Shown piece by piece: positions 28,381-40,142 of a stretch of DNA of 64,000 nucleotides (positions within the stretch are counted from its first letter, which is position 1; each line of letters starts with the position of its first letter). The translations under genes and the position numbers were made by a program. The notes beneath the pieces are model-generated. The model searched no databases. It was not told the origin of the DNA and was given only the letters and a program-made list of their open reading frames with translations. Origin of the DNA: Chondrus crispus (lineage: Eukaryota; Rhodophyta; Florideophyceae; Gigartinales; Gigartinaceae); contig NW_005179169.1 in the NCBI RefSeq assembly GCF_000350225.1, positions 99,996 to 163,995 on the forward strand, given 5' to 3'.

Positions 28381-31300
28381 TCATTTTTTACGCGACAGTG
28401 TCCGTTGCTTCTCTGCATTTTCAACAATTTTCTCCTCTACCTTCAATCCTTTCCTTCGGCGCACGCCATTGATAAGCTTCCGAGCGAGGTTGTTGTTCTC
28501 AGCTGTCATATCTGCAGCCCCAAGATCTTCCAATTCTTCATCTGTCTGCGGGGTCCAAAACGGGTCTGTGTCAATAATCTCCCAATGACTAAAAACCATT
28601 TGGGGAACAGCAAAACCAGATGTCTGCTTCCGCAGTAGGTCTGTAAACCCGAAGGAATCCTGGACGGGAAGCAGTGCTTCAATCCCAAACACATTGATAC
28701 CTTCTTTCACCTCTTCTTTCAACACCCGTCCTCTTCGTTGACCAAGAACCGTATAAGTGCGTCCCAACGCATCAGCAGGTACTGATATATCAACATGTAG
28801 AACGCCCTCCATCAATCTCGGGCTCCCTTGCATCAGCGCCAGTCTGACCCCCTCACGCATGGAGCCAATGACTAAACCAGAGACTTTTGCCAAAGCGTGC
28901 GAAGATTCGTTAGCGACTGTGTTCTCACGGTCATCTTTTCTCCCTTGGGCATCGATGCGTTCTGATTCCCGACTACTATCGCGTGCCACGGCAATATCAG
29001 TCGACTGCGGAATTCGGATAGAATCGAGAACAAAACCTACTCCATGCATCGGTTCTTCACAAAGAGGACCTGCGCGGCTCCCAAGCTGGAAGCCAGCCAC
29101 AATGGCCTTTTCAAGTTCCTTCCCGTTCCATGTGGCGCGCCCTTTCGATTCAGCCAGTTCACCGAAGATCTTATCCAATAAACCGGATCTCGTCGTGCTC
29201 TTGTATGGTCCGAGAAGTAAATTGGATCCAAACTGCCTAGGACCACACGACCAGACCCGCGGAAGTATCTCCTGTATCCAGTACCTCTTGACTGTCGCTT
29301 GAGGCGTTTTCTTGGATGCACTCTGTTCCGCATGTGCATCAATAGCTTCTTCAATATCTTCTCTGATCTTTCGAATATCACTGTCATCAATTGTCTCGAC
29401 CTCTTGACGCAGTAGGGACGATGCCCGCTCCAGCACTTTAGCGAGCTGTTCTGGGAGGGGAATAGACGTCATGCGATAACCAATGTTGTCGTCTCCAACA
29501 TGAATGAATCGTCCACACCTTACAAATTTTTTGTCAAATAGCTGCAGAGTTGAGTCGCTGTTAGTCTCAACATCAACGCTCCACCCAACAAGTGATCCTT
29601 CAGCTTCGTTCTCCTCGGTTTCACGTCTTCCAGTGCTTTCATTTTCTTGTTTAATCTCTCCAGGCTTGGACCGCTTCTCCTTCGAAAAAAATTTACTTAG
29701 GCTTGGCTCCAACTCCAGAATGCTTGCACTCTGGGAATTTCCGCCAAGAACCGTTTCTCGAAAAGACACAATAGGTTTTGAGACATGTATCCTAATTCCT
29801 TTTGCGTATCGTTCTCGAAGATCTTTTAGACAAGTCTCCAAATGTAATTCCCCATTAGCAGCTACAACATGCTCTCCCTTCGTAGTAACAAATGTTTCAA
29901 CGGCGGGATCGGCTTGGTTCAGTCGACGAAGGCCATCCCGGAGTTTACCGACATCCTGCGGTAAATGAGGCTCTACCGCAACCCTCACAACTGCATCTTT
30001 TTCAAGGCCAAGAGATGAAGAATTGAATGTCCCCACCGGTAAACATTCGCCTGGTTTTTCCGAGCTTATGGTGGCAGTCTTGAGGACTGCATCTTCCATA
30101 CCCGCTATCCCTACAACGGATCCTGCGGATGCAGAATTCAGGGGTTCCATCCCTCTGCCCATCAACAAAAATAAGCCAGTAACGGTCGCCTCAGAGACAT
30201 AATTGGAATCGAAAGAACCGTCCTTCCCGACTTGGTACTTCGGAGAATAAACAAAAACAGAGTCACCAACTGTCAATGTCCCCGAAAGAATGCGAGCCAT
30301 CGCAACCATAGGAGGGAAAGACGTTAAGGTTTCCGGCGCTTTGCTTGTCTCTTTTTCCTTGGAAGTGGCATCCCGCATGGCCTGCAACTCAGAACGGCTC
30401 ATTGGGGTCCTAATATTCATATGGTTGCTCAGAGGGTTTTGATCGTCTTTCCCCTCAACCATCTTCGAGACAAGGGCAATAACTGGAGCATTTTTGCCGG
30501 CATCCGCAGTAGCAATAGACCGTTGTTGTCGTTCAAAGCTTTCGAGCATCGTAGAATCAGACATAGTACCTGACTTTCGGGCTTCACATCCAAGGCGAGC
30601 ACCATTTGGCCACAGAGCCGCCAATCGCCTGTTGTCTGCCTGGGCGTCCGCAGCGCTTGGCAGTTTTTCTATGACAGTGTCCATCAAACATGAAGCCGCC
30701 GGAAGCCACGCATTCATTATGGCATGCAACGCGGTTTGAGCGTCACGGTGCTTCAGATCTCTGGCACTGACCTTCAGTCCCAGTTTCGAGACAAACATCT
30801 CTCGTTTCTCCACGGCTAGCGGCAAATCGTGCTGTGTCTTGTGAATGGTCTCATAAATGGCATGGACATTCGATAGAATAAACTGTACAAACATGGGCTT
30901 TGCTCTGCTCTTCAATGCCGTTGATTTCTTCCGCGATATTCTTTTTGCTTTTGGTTGAAAGTAGTAATCTCCCCACAATGTCTTGGTGAGAACCCTTTCG
31001 GAAATACCAAACTTGTGGGAGAAAATGCGCGCGAAATCAGCTATACGAAAGGCCCAGCCATCGATTGCGGATGCAAATACCACATTTCCCAGTTCGGGCG
31101 AAAAGAACCCGCTGACGTTGTGGACATTCCCTTCCACTGCACCTTCATCTAATTTCCATTCAGAGTCGCCTTCGTCTTCCACATCGGCAACGGAAGCAGC
31201 CGCCATCATTTGCTCTACTTCGCGAACCCCCATGATCACATTAGCCTGACCCAAAATGTTCACAATGTGCTCGTAGGCTTCCATGGGCTCTAAATGCAAC

Positions 31301-31966
31301 TCTGTAAAAAGCCGATCAATTTTGTTCAGTACGAGAACTGGACGAACGGCATGCTCCAATGCCGCCCGAAGCACGGCTACAGTCTGCACGCAAACCCCTT
31401 CCACCACATCAACAACGAGAACAGCACCATCACAAATCCGCAACGCTGCTTCCACTTCCCCGCTGAAATCAACATGCCCTGGAGAGTCAACCAAATTGAC
31501 AACGTTCAATCCTTCATGACCTACAGATACAAACAATCAGGAGAAAGGCACAGGATCAGGGTTAGTCGTGTCTTTATGTTTCGAACACTTATAAAAAAAA
31601 AGACAGAGCCAGGATTCCACATGCCTGCAACTTTGTGACCAAGAGCTATTGAGGATGACTTCATTGTAATACCCCGACGTTGTTCGTCCTCCCTAGAATC
31701 CATGTACCTCACCTGTTCGATGTGCAGATCAGCCACAACTCTCCATGTGTCAGTTTGATTGCTAGAGAAAGATTTTACGGCCTGAAACAAGTAGGCAAAC
31801 GCCAAGAGGAGCTTACCTTACCGGCAGATCGAGATGATATTATTCCATTTGCTGAAATAAGCGAGTCGGAAAGCGCAGACTTGCCGTGGTCGACATGAGC
31901 GAGCATGCATATGTTCCACGTGCGAGACGCTGGTACTTTTAAATCCGCAGGTGATTCCGACGTCAT
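28381..31966 (-). CDS. EFL1: Elongation factor-like GTPase 1 (EFL1/Ria1), three exons
   Basis: Exons 31966-31817, 31712-31640 and 31520-28381 join to 1120 residues, the family's usual length. The donors are GTAAGC and GTCACA and the acceptors GAACAG and CTGTAG; introns are 104 and 119 nt. EFL1 is a cytosolic EF-2-like GTPase that with SBDS releases eIF6 (TIF6) from late 60S particles. GTPase motifs are AHVDHGKS (G1), [10 protein letters not shown] (G2), DSPGHVDF (G3) and NKID (G4). The long EFL1-specific insert and EF-2-like domains II-V follow. Family-typical C-terminal stretches include [15 protein letters not shown] and [14 protein letters not shown]. All family motifs are intact. Confidence 0.95.
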
Positions 31967-34900
31967 TCTGGCAGAAGAACCTTACGCTGAACCTTTGTTC
32001 AAGCAGGCTTTCAAAGAAATCGTCACAGTTCACGTGCCTGCTTGGCCGTGATGGACGTCAGCTTCAACTCCTCACACCCTCAACTCGCAAGACACCACAA
32101 AGCACACTGAGCTCTACGGATTGGAAATTCCCGCGGCCAATTGTTCGATTCAAGAGGGCTTAAATCACGTCATTAGGGGCGGGGACGCGCAGCATTTTTA
32201 TCTGAGGGCCGGTAAGCTGTTCCAGTGTGCTGGAAAGTCTTCTCCAATGCGGCTGTGCGAATGGTCCTTTCCATAAAACAAAAAAAGATAAAATTAGTTA
32301 ACCATCAAATTCAGCGGCCCTCATAGAGCCCCTTTTTATACCCCAGTTGCATAGCAAAGGGTTAAACTGGTCATACATACAGTATATGCTCGGTATGTGC
32401 GCTACGACTTTCAGCACAGTACATCCCGTGCTGGGGGCGGCACAAGCACAGCAAGAGATCCATTAGAGGCTGCAATGCACGAGCGAGTGGATGATCAAAG
32501 CGGTTCTGCTGCACAGATATGTATTGAATCCAAGAGGGACAGTGCAAAAAAACAATAAAAGGGTAGTGAGCGAATCCCTGAAGTAAGCGTCGATCAACTC
32601 GCTCGAAACGTTAGTGGTTACCCCTCTCCAGTGTTGTAAGGTGCACCATGTGAACTCGCGAATAGACAGTATAATGCAATACAGCATACTCTGTAGTGCC
32701 CTCTGTACATTCTTACCCGGCGCGTCTGGAGCTTGCGTCTTTAGTCGACAGGCATGCTTCTCCCTCACACTGTAAAGCCTTCTTTGCACTTGATGTCGTT
32801 GTTTTACTTCAGTAGTCAAAGCAAAACTATGCAGCGCATCGGCTTCCCACAGCAACTGTCTGTCTGTGCCTCTGAAGGGGGGAGAGCTGGTATATCAAAT
32901 CCGTCAAAATGAACACATCCTGAGCGAGAGCAGCTAAACACAGATGTGTCTCACCATTGCCATCGACTCCTGGCTTCAAGATCTTTCTAAAAGGGAAGAA
33001 TAGAGTACAGGACTGGAAGGGTATCGAGACGACATGATGTATATTTTCAAACGGAGGGTCGGCAGCTTTGTTGGTTCTAAAAGTCTTGTAACTTTTGACT
33101 TTACGTCATCTGGTTGTAGATGTGGTGTGTCTGAATGACGGGCAGAAAACACCGCAAAGCCTGTTTCAAAGGGCGAGACACTCCAGACAATCATTTCTCC
33201 AATGCAAGGCGATCCCCAGAGCACGTGAAGTGTTTTATGAGGCAGATTGTCACATTTAACTGTCCTCAGCGCAGGCATACAATCGGAACGAACACCCCTT
33301 ACCACCAGGGATACACGGCCTCCACTTAACGCTGTGGCACGACCGCAGAATCCCCACAGCCGGACAGTATTGCTGCGTCTTCAGAAGACGTAAGATGGCA
33401 TGAAAGCAACATATCAGACTGAAGGGGCCTAACAGATGAAAAAACGCTCATTGCTATACAGCTTCCTCTTTATTGCATACACAAGTATAATGAAGCTTCG
33501 CTTGCAATTCCCGAAGCTCTGTCCGCATTAGCTCATTTTTGCAGACCTCCAGTTGTGAAAATCTCCAGCGTCAGGCCTTGCCTTGCCAGGAAGACGAAAG
33601 AGACAACAGCTCGATTAAACTTTGTGAGCTCATGTACATGGGAAGAAAGACTCTGCGCAACTTGGATCCACCTTTCGGCAGAGGGAGAGGGTGATCAGTA
33701 TGAGTGGACTTCGTGGTGGATGCGCCTTACAGAACAGTGCAATCAGCACTTGTGGAACATAATACGTTTGAGCCACTGGCTCTGGCACGGTGCAGTTGTG
33801 GGTCTATTTACAGTATCTAACTTTTAAGGGGGGGGGGGGGGGGGGGGGGGGGGGAATCCCCCCTGAAAAGGGAAACGGCCAAGGGGAGAAAAACAAACCC
33901 GGGACCANNNNNNNNNNNNNNNNNNNNNNNNNNNNNNNNNNNNNNNNNNNNNNNNNNNNNNNNNNNNNNNNNNNNNNNNNNNNNNNNNNNNNNNNNNNNN
34001 NNNNNNNTCAGGAACGCAGGGACAAGTGGATAACGTGGATATAGGCGCAGGTGGAGTGTGTGGAGATTTGTAAGGTGACGCAGATGTATGTGGAAGGCTC
34101 TGGGCTGTCGTGACGAATATGGCTAGAATGGTGCTGACACTGTCAAGAAAGTGGGAGCGGGCATTGGGAAGAACACCACTGCACATATCTGCGTATCATA
34201 TGCGTGCTTCACGCTCTGTCCCTGCCATGAGTGGCTCATATTCGTTATGTTCTGTGACAGACTGTTGCATCTTTTTTAAGGGAGACACGCGACAGAGCGT
34301 ACAGTATATTTTTAAGAGGAGAGCACAGTAAATTATGCGGACATGGTGCAGTACCGATGCGAGAATCACGCAGGGAATTGAGTGGTTGAATTGATTGAAT
34401 CACGGGCCGAAGGACTCCTTCGGTCGCAATTGCGGAGTGAGCAACGTGGATAATTCGCAAGAATATGAAGCGATGCCCAATGAGACAGGGATTGAAGGCA
34501 GAATATTTCTGAAAATTCGGTGACGTGCCGTGCCAGATTCGGCGGGATGCGTAGCCATAGACGGCCGCCACGCGCGGGCGCTTGGCGAAGCACAATGTTC
34601 GGAGGGTGGAGACTGGCCGAAATCAGGGGATTAGGCATAATGATTGAGGACGAGGTGATGGACATGGTACCACACCTATCGCAACATCCAATCAATGCCC
34701 CCTACATACGAGACCCAGGGTGGAAAAAAAAATTCTTTGCTCCACTCTGCTCTTTCTTCCACCCCCTCCCTTCCTCACATCCCCATCCGTGTCCACCCAT
34801 GTCACGTCGGCCGTATCGCACAACTACAGGGCACATACCGTCCCCTTCTTCATCACCCTCGCCTGCAGTCCCTCCGCCTCCCTGACCCATCCGTCACCAT

Positions 34901-35074
34901 ATTCTTCCCCCCCCCCCCCCCTCCTCTACATCCGCCTTTGGCATGGCACTTTATAAACCCAAGTTCGCCGCTTGAAGTTGCCCAGGCGCCCATTCACCCC
35001 CACTCCGACTGCCGTACCACCGCATCCCCGACCATTCAACGTTATGCTCAATCTGTTTTCCCTTTGATTCTGCT
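31967..35074. other. Long intergenic region with an assembly gap, no gene recognised
   Basis: About 3.1 kb between the EFL1 start and the GDE1-like start. I find no supported gene or RNA. Short frames at 32463-32855 and 33555-33827 lack features. It contains the assembly gap and a 26-base G run (33829-33854), and C-rich sequence with a 14-base C run (about 34908-34921) upstream of the GDE1-like gene. Confidence 0.45.
33908..34007. other. Assembly gap, 100 N
   Basis: Exactly 100 N, the usual placeholder for a gap of unknown size. The bases before it (33829-33907) are a long G run followed by text with doubled homopolymers (aaaagggaaacggcc), which looks like a low-quality read end. Any frame crossing here is meaningless. 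Confidence 0.98.
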
Positions 35075-36619
35075 ATGACTGTCTTCACCAAGCCCATCCC
35101 CGGAATGGAAACCCCGGGCTCCATCTCAGACACCAATGGCGTATCAACCTCACTCCGCCCGCCCGCCCCTACCGTCCCCAACATGAGTAAGAAGACGTAT
35201 CCTGCCAAGTCCGCGGGCCCCTACTTCCCAATCCCCCGCCCCCTCACCACCACACTCCTTCGCATCGTCCCCGGAGACCCTTCCAACGTCTCCCCGGCTA
35301 TCCACTTTCTCCGCAATGATATGCCGCCCGTCCTCGACTCTACCACCATGACCCTTCATGCCACCGTGGACGACCAGTCTGCCTCTGTTCTACTTCCACT
35401 TCTTACGACGGACCCCATCCCCGTTGAATGGTTCGACTTCTGCCTCGACCACCTCTCTACCTCCTTCCTCGAACTCACCCTAACTATGACCGATCACGAC
35501 CGCTCCCAAACCTCCCTACTCGGCCGTTCCGTTCTTGTCGCATCCGACTTCGCTTCTCGTAGAGGACTCATTCATCCGCTTCTACTGGACTCCACGGGCC
35601 TCCCGGTGGCCAGGGCCACCCTCGACTTCATCGTCATCACGCCCCAGCCCGCGGGTGCCCCGCTCGCCTCTGTGCGAAATGGCCCGCCGCGGTTTACCGG
35701 CCATCGGGGCATGGGCTCCTCGGGCCCCGCCTTTCCCTGGAGGTCGATAGAAAATCTCCCTGAATCGTTTTTGTTGGCCGCCCTCTGCGATTCCAAAGTC
35801 ACTACAGTTGAACTTGATGTCCAGCTCTCTCGTGACGGACGCACCATCGTCTATCATGATTGGTACTTCAGACCGGATGGATCTCGTGACAAAGATGCCT
35901 CAAAGTCTTCCTTGAGAGTTCCTTTGAACCACCTCACGTTTGATGAGATGGACAACCTTTTTCGCTCCATGCTTCACAAGGGCGATCATTCCGTGGATAG
36001 AAATAAGCATCTCTTGAGAGAAGCCCTCCAGAAGAGAGATGATGTTTCCGATGACGTCTTATCCACAAAGATCTGGTCCTTGACGGATGTCTGCGAAGTT
36101 TTGCCGGAAGAGATTGGACTGCTTGTCGAAGTCAAATTTCCATCAAGCGGTGTCTTGGAAGAATCGCCAGTACCTTTCCCCGAAAAGAATTTCTTCGCCG
36201 ATTGCGTCTTGAAGGACATTTTCAAAGTCTCGAGAAACCGCAGGCGCGAAATCAGCTTCCTCACTTTCAATGCCGATCTCGCTATGATGTTGTCCATGAA
36301 GCAAACGCTCTACCCTGTGTACTTGTCCCACTGCGAGGTCCTCGACAAGCCATGTGAAGAGCTCGACCCCCGTTGTATCGACCTTGATGAGGGCTTGAAG
36401 TTTGCGGTTTCTCAGAAACTTGATGGCATGATGATTCTCAACAAGCTTGTTGAAACGAAGCCGGAGGCCATTGAGCGCATTAAGGACCGTGGCTTGCCTA
36501 TCATCACCTATGGAAGTCGCAACACAGACCCCGAATTCGTTCGACATCAGTTCCGCATGGGCATCAATGGTGTCATTGCCGATGACGTCAACGTACTCAC
36601 AAAAGCCTTCCACATATGA
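35075..36619 (+). CDS. Glycerophosphodiester phosphodiesterase, GDE1-like
   Basis: This 514-residue protein has a C-terminal GDPD domain that hydrolyses glycerophosphodiesters such as glycerophosphocholine to glycerol-3-phosphate and an alcohol. The domain starts with GHRGMG at about residue 209, continues with ENLPESFLLAA and VELDVQLSRDG, then the catalytic VYHDW (about 259), EVKFP, and ends with GINGVIADDVN. The part before it, with SLLGRSVLVASDF and LDFIVITPQP, resembles the C2-like segment of yeast Gde1. The SPX and ankyrin parts of yeast Gde1 are absent. The first 45 residues are proline-rich. It is a single exon, and the ATG at 35075 is the first Met in frame. It is the last clearly host-type gene before the mobile region. 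Confidence 0.9.
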   Translation: MTVFTKPIPGMETPGSISDTNGVSTSLRPPAPTVPNMSKKTYPAKSAGPYFPIPRPLTTTLLRIVPGDPSNVSPAIHFLRNDMPPVLDSTTMTLHATVDDQSASVLLPLLTTDPIPVEWFDFCLDHLSTSFLELTLTMTDHDRSQTSLLGRSVLVASDFASRRGLIHPLLLDSTGLPVARATLDFIVITPQPAGAPLASVRNGPPRFTGHRGMGSSGPAFPWRSIENLPESFLLAALCDSKVTTVELDVQLSRDGRTIVYHDWYFRPDGSRDKDASKSSLRVPLNHLTFDEMDNLFRSMLHKGDHSVDRNKHLLREALQKRDDVSDDVLSTKIWSLTDVCEVLPEEIGLLVEVKFPSSGVLEESPVPFPEKNFFADCVLKDIFKVSRNRRREISFLTFNADLAMMLSMKQTLYPVYLSHCEVLDKPCEELDPRCIDLDEGLKFAVSQKLDGMMILNKLVETKPEAIERIKDRGLPIITYGSRNTDPEFVRHQFRMGINGVIADDVNVLTKAFHI

Positions 36620-37977
36620 CGCTACCTCTGACATAAGTTTTCTTTTTTGTTTCATTTCATGCAGCCCCTAGGTTTCACACGTCGGGCTGTACTCAACGCT
36701 CTCTGTAGTTGATGCAGTATCACAGTACCCATTGTCACTGACGTACACTAAAGCGTAGAGAAACCATGAATGCGGTGTAGACCATTTGTGGTACGCTTTG
36801 TTTGCTGCGTGCTAGGAATGTGGCCAGCGCTACACCGAATTGAAGTGATCCGGGTGAAGCCGAGTAAATCGCTGCACACGACCGCATGACCATGCTCGAG
36901 CACTTGCTCAAGCGCCAAATCCCTAGAGTGGACGCCATATGTCGTATGACACCACCAACAAACCTACCGAACCAGTGGACCCCTCATCGTTTGTCCTCGC
37001 ACACTGCACACAAATCGAGACACCGATTGTTGCGGCCCACCATACACTTGCACCTTTATCCGACATAGCTATAATGTCAGAGTTGAAGTCTTTGCAGCAT
37101 ACTTACACTCACCCTCTTCTGTGTCTAACGAATCATAGGCAGTCTGAGCTTCACTTCAAATTTTCCGCGCCAAGAAGACTACCTCTATTCTACAAATGAC
37201 CCATCGAAGCCTCGGGTCTTTGAGATACGTGGCCGTTGCCCGCCCTCTCTCGTGAAATATCTACCATCCAAACTTTGAGTATGGTTGGCCTCACAAACTT
37301 TTTTGTAAGAACTAGAGCGAAACATTGTTGTGGGTACTTATTTGTCGTTTGCTCTAATATTCCGAATCTGGGCATATCGCTTCCCTTCAGCGAAGTGTCT
37401 TGGCTTGAGCACCGATCTTATCGATCAACTCTACGACTACTGCCGCGGTTTCCGATGATAGCGTTTCCATGCCAATATGTGTGTACCAATGGTGCACACA
37501 TCCAATTTGGGTTTCAAGCTGGATTTCCCGTTCTTCAGCGACCTCATATGCCATTTTCATTACGAAGACTCGCCATTGGGGTATAACGAACTTAAGGCCC
37601 GTAGACTTTTCTCGAAAAAATGTCTCGAGCGTGTTGTCTTGACAAGTTGTCGCACACCTTGCGGACAACATTTCCGGCGATGTCCCCTGAGCAGCAATAT
37701 CCCTTACAATTTTGCAACAGGATGTTGTCGTTGAAGAAGATCCTCAGATCTTCCTTTTTTTTTTTTCCTGCATCGGTTTTCACTTTAACATCACTCTCAC
37801 TGACCGCCCTCTCTTGATTCTTGACTTTCATCTCTATCTTCTGCGATTTAACTCTCCATTCCTCTTCCACACACCCTCCGTTCGTACCGAGCACGGTCTC
37901 CAGCTCTGAGACGAACAGTTGTTTGCCCTTCTCGTCTCCGCCTTGTTGACTCTGTAGCACTATCGTTGGCGACCAAT
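36620..37977. other. Degenerate sequence, no gene recognised
   Basis: There are only short, shifting frames. Minus-strand frames at 37387-37671 and 37592-37987 have protein-like composition (ENEKG/lysine-rich stretches, IPQWRVFVMKMAYEVAEER) and might be decayed continuation of the frame at 37978-38505, but no family is recognised and frame breaks would be needed. A T-run lies at about 37757-37770. Confidence 0.4.
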
Positions 37978-38505
37978 TCACGAACATCTCCTTTCGGTCC
38001 TAACACGCCAGATTCCATCTATGCAAAAGGGTTCTTCATGAACACTCATAGAAGAGTCCTCTCTGGATTCCGCCGTGATCCCCAGGCTGGTAGTAGGCAA
38101 GCTGTTCATCTCATAATGCAAAGGCATTCCTCGTTCTAAGGCAATCGCGGCATGGGTTCGCCGACTTGCCCCTTCCGTAGATAAAGGTGAGAACATCCGC
38201 GGGTCCGGTTGGCTAATTGCTCTGCAGAAGCTGGCGATAAGCTGTAGCGGGACTGCTGTGTCACCTCTGCAATGTAGTGGGGTGAATCCGTCAAGACGAC
38301 GCGAGTAACTTATCCTCAGTTGATCTGCCCTGTCCCACCATTCACGGTGCTGCGCAAAAAGATAAGACCCCAGAAAGTAGGCGTAACGCAAATGTCTAGT
38401 GTTCATAGGACCATCGTCCTCATATGAGAACATTATTCGACCTATTTTATTCTTGACTTCCGCTTCCTCGACAAGAAAGAAAAAGATAACCGTGCCACCG
38501 TACAT
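37978..38505 (-). other. Open frame in repeat copy A, unknown, possibly decayed
   Basis: A 175-codon minus-strand frame starts MYGGTVIFFFLVEEAEVKN. Its first 30 residues and about 130 bp of DNA upstream recur, split, on both sides of the Harbinger element (EVNCGGESIFFLLSD on the right and SLVEQAKVEK with stops on the left). It is thus part of a repeated sequence rather than a unique host gene. I recognise no domain. Its ATG may be internal, since protein-like similarity between the copies extends upstream of it. Confidence 0.4.
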
Positions 38506-38640
38506 GACTTCTGACTTGGGGCCAGAAAGAACTTTTTGAGAATTGCTTGTTCTTCCTGGTTGTTTTTCGATATGTCTGGAAAAGAAGCTTTTTAAAACCT
38601 CTTAAAACCGCATGTAATACCACTTCGAAACCAAAAACGC
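38413..38640 (-). repeat. Repeat copy A (intact counterpart of the Harbinger insertion site)
   Basis: This segment is similar to 38845-38907 joined to 41524-41700. The join across the Harbinger element rebuilds the same order: tcctcatatgag, then the FFLVEEAEV-like coding part, then the EV-x-x-GG part and an upstream A/G-rich stretch. The copies are clearly diverged but collinear. Confidence 0.6.
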
Positions 38641-38844
38641 CAGTTTAAAAAGGTAACTTGGTGCTCTCTCTGCCCCATTCTGCATTATTTTCTTATGCTT
38701 TCTGCGTATTCAAAGCTCTGCTACTTGTATCCCGAATTTCTGCAAGATGCTATTGCCGAAAACAAGCACGTTAAGGAAATAGTGCTTAAGGTAGCTTTTT
38801 GAATGTTCAATTTAATTTATATGTTTTTGCAAAAAAAGGAGGTG

Positions 38845-38907
38845 TCCTCATATGAGGTTACTTTTCAACTTATTTTTCGACTTTTGCTTGCTCCACAAGA
38901 GAGAGAT
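38845..38907 (-). repeat. Repeat copy B, left part
   Basis: This is the 3' part of repeat copy B, ending exactly where the Harbinger terminal sequence starts. Translated on the minus strand it gives SLVEQAKVEK followed by stops, matching FFLVEEAEVKNK of copy A. The DNA shares tcctcatatgag with copy A. Confidence 0.55.
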
Positions 38908-39133
38908 TACGCCTGGGTATTTCTGCAATGATTTTTCCAAAATTCTGCAATACGTATTACAGTTGTAAATAGTTGCAGAATTCTGCAAATCACTCGTGAC
39001 GTTAATTGCTGAATAGTGGGGTCTTACAGAATACCCAACTGCAATTGACGTGAGCAATTCCACGGGCATGCGCGCCAAAATAGGTAGGACTCGCCGCCAT
39101 CGTCAACCCCTCAGGGCATGAGTCACTCACAAA

Positions 39134-40012
39134 ATGAGTCACCAGCACCCCGATCCTCCCCCGATCCTCCCTCACCGCGCCATGGCTACAGTCATCATCG
39201 ACACTCCGTCCAGCCCCAAGCCCACCGCCGATGCATCCAAGCTGGCCGCCGACACCACGCCTAGCAAGTCGAAGCCCGGCCGGCAGTCGCGCTTCTCGCC
39301 TAGCGAGGACCTCGTCGTTGTGCGTGAGGTCGCTGCGGCGAACGCGCACGTCGCCACGTACGGCGAAACGCAAGCGCGCTTCGAGCAGGCTGCCGGACGC
39401 TGTAACTCCAACGCCGTCGTTGTCGCCCCGGTCACCTGGAAGAGCGTGCGCGACCGCTACAAGCGGATCCAGGAGCAGTTCGACAAGGTGGACAACGCGA
39501 ACCAGAAGATGTCGGGGGTTGGGGGTGACGTTGGGGAGATGGATGAGCTGCTCATGGAAATGCGGCAGAAGAGGGACGACATAGCAGCAGAGAAGACGGC
39601 CGACAAAGACGCGCAACGCCAGCGCGACGCTGAGAAGGAACGTATCGGGAACGCGCTGATGGTAGTTGCCACGAAGCGAAAGTCGGAGGAGACGATGGAG
39701 GTCCACAGTGATAGTGATGGCGAAGTGGCGGTTGGTCGACCTGCGAAGAAGTCAAAGACGCGAGCCGTTAGCAACATACCTGTAAACGGCCTTGCTTCGT
39801 TTGGGGTCAACCTTCGCGATGCTGACCTCGCGCGAATTGCCCTGGAGCGCGAGCGTCTGACCTTCGAGCGCGAACGCGCGGATACAGATAGGGTGGAGCG
39901 GCAGCAGGAGCGCGAGGAACGCGCGGAAGAGCGTACGAAAACGCAGGAGTTGGAGCTTGCTAAGTTTAAGCTCATGATGGAAACGATAGCGGCCGCTCTT
40001 AGCAAGAAGTAA
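39134..40012 (+). CDS. Harbinger-associated Myb/SANT-like DNA-binding protein
   Basis: This 292-residue protein has an N-terminal helical domain of Myb/SANT-like or trihelix type at about residues 50-125 (RFSPSEDLVVVREVAA, then NSNAVVVAPVTWKSVRDRYKR). A basic patch (PAKKSK, about 205) follows. The C-terminal coiled coil is very rich in Arg and Glu (LERERLTFERERADTDRVER). In PIF/Harbinger elements such a second protein helps bring the transposase to the ends and into the nucleus. It is intact from an ATG at 39134 to a stop at 40010-40012, and convergent with the transposase, 130 bp apart. The superfamily context makes the role likely; the exact domain was judged by eye. Confidence 0.75.
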   Translation: MSHQHPDPPPILPHRAMATVIIDTPSSPKPTADASKLAADTTPSKSKPGRQSRFSPSEDLVVVREVAAANAHVATYGETQARFEQAAGRCNSNAVVVAPVTWKSVRDRYKRIQEQFDKVDNANQKMSGVGGDVGEMDELLMEMRQKRDDIAAEKTADKDAQRQRDAEKERIGNALMVVATKRKSEETMEVHSDSDGEVAVGRPAKKSKTRAVSNIPVNGLASFGVNLRDADLARIALERERLTFERERADTDRVERQQEREERAEERTKTQELELAKFKLMMETIAAALSKK

Positions 40013-40142
40013 ACACGTCGTGACTTTTGGCTCTTTTGTGTTCCTGTTGACTAATGCAAAACACAGAACTAGGAACCGAGTCCGCTGAAAGCTCGTCCCT
40101 CACATTCGCTGGACTTGGTCCTCACTCCTCGTTCTCCCGCGC

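Noticed and set aside
33790..34186. Frames running through the N block
   Set aside because: They exist only because the gap is translated as unknown residues; the flanking bases are also doubtful.
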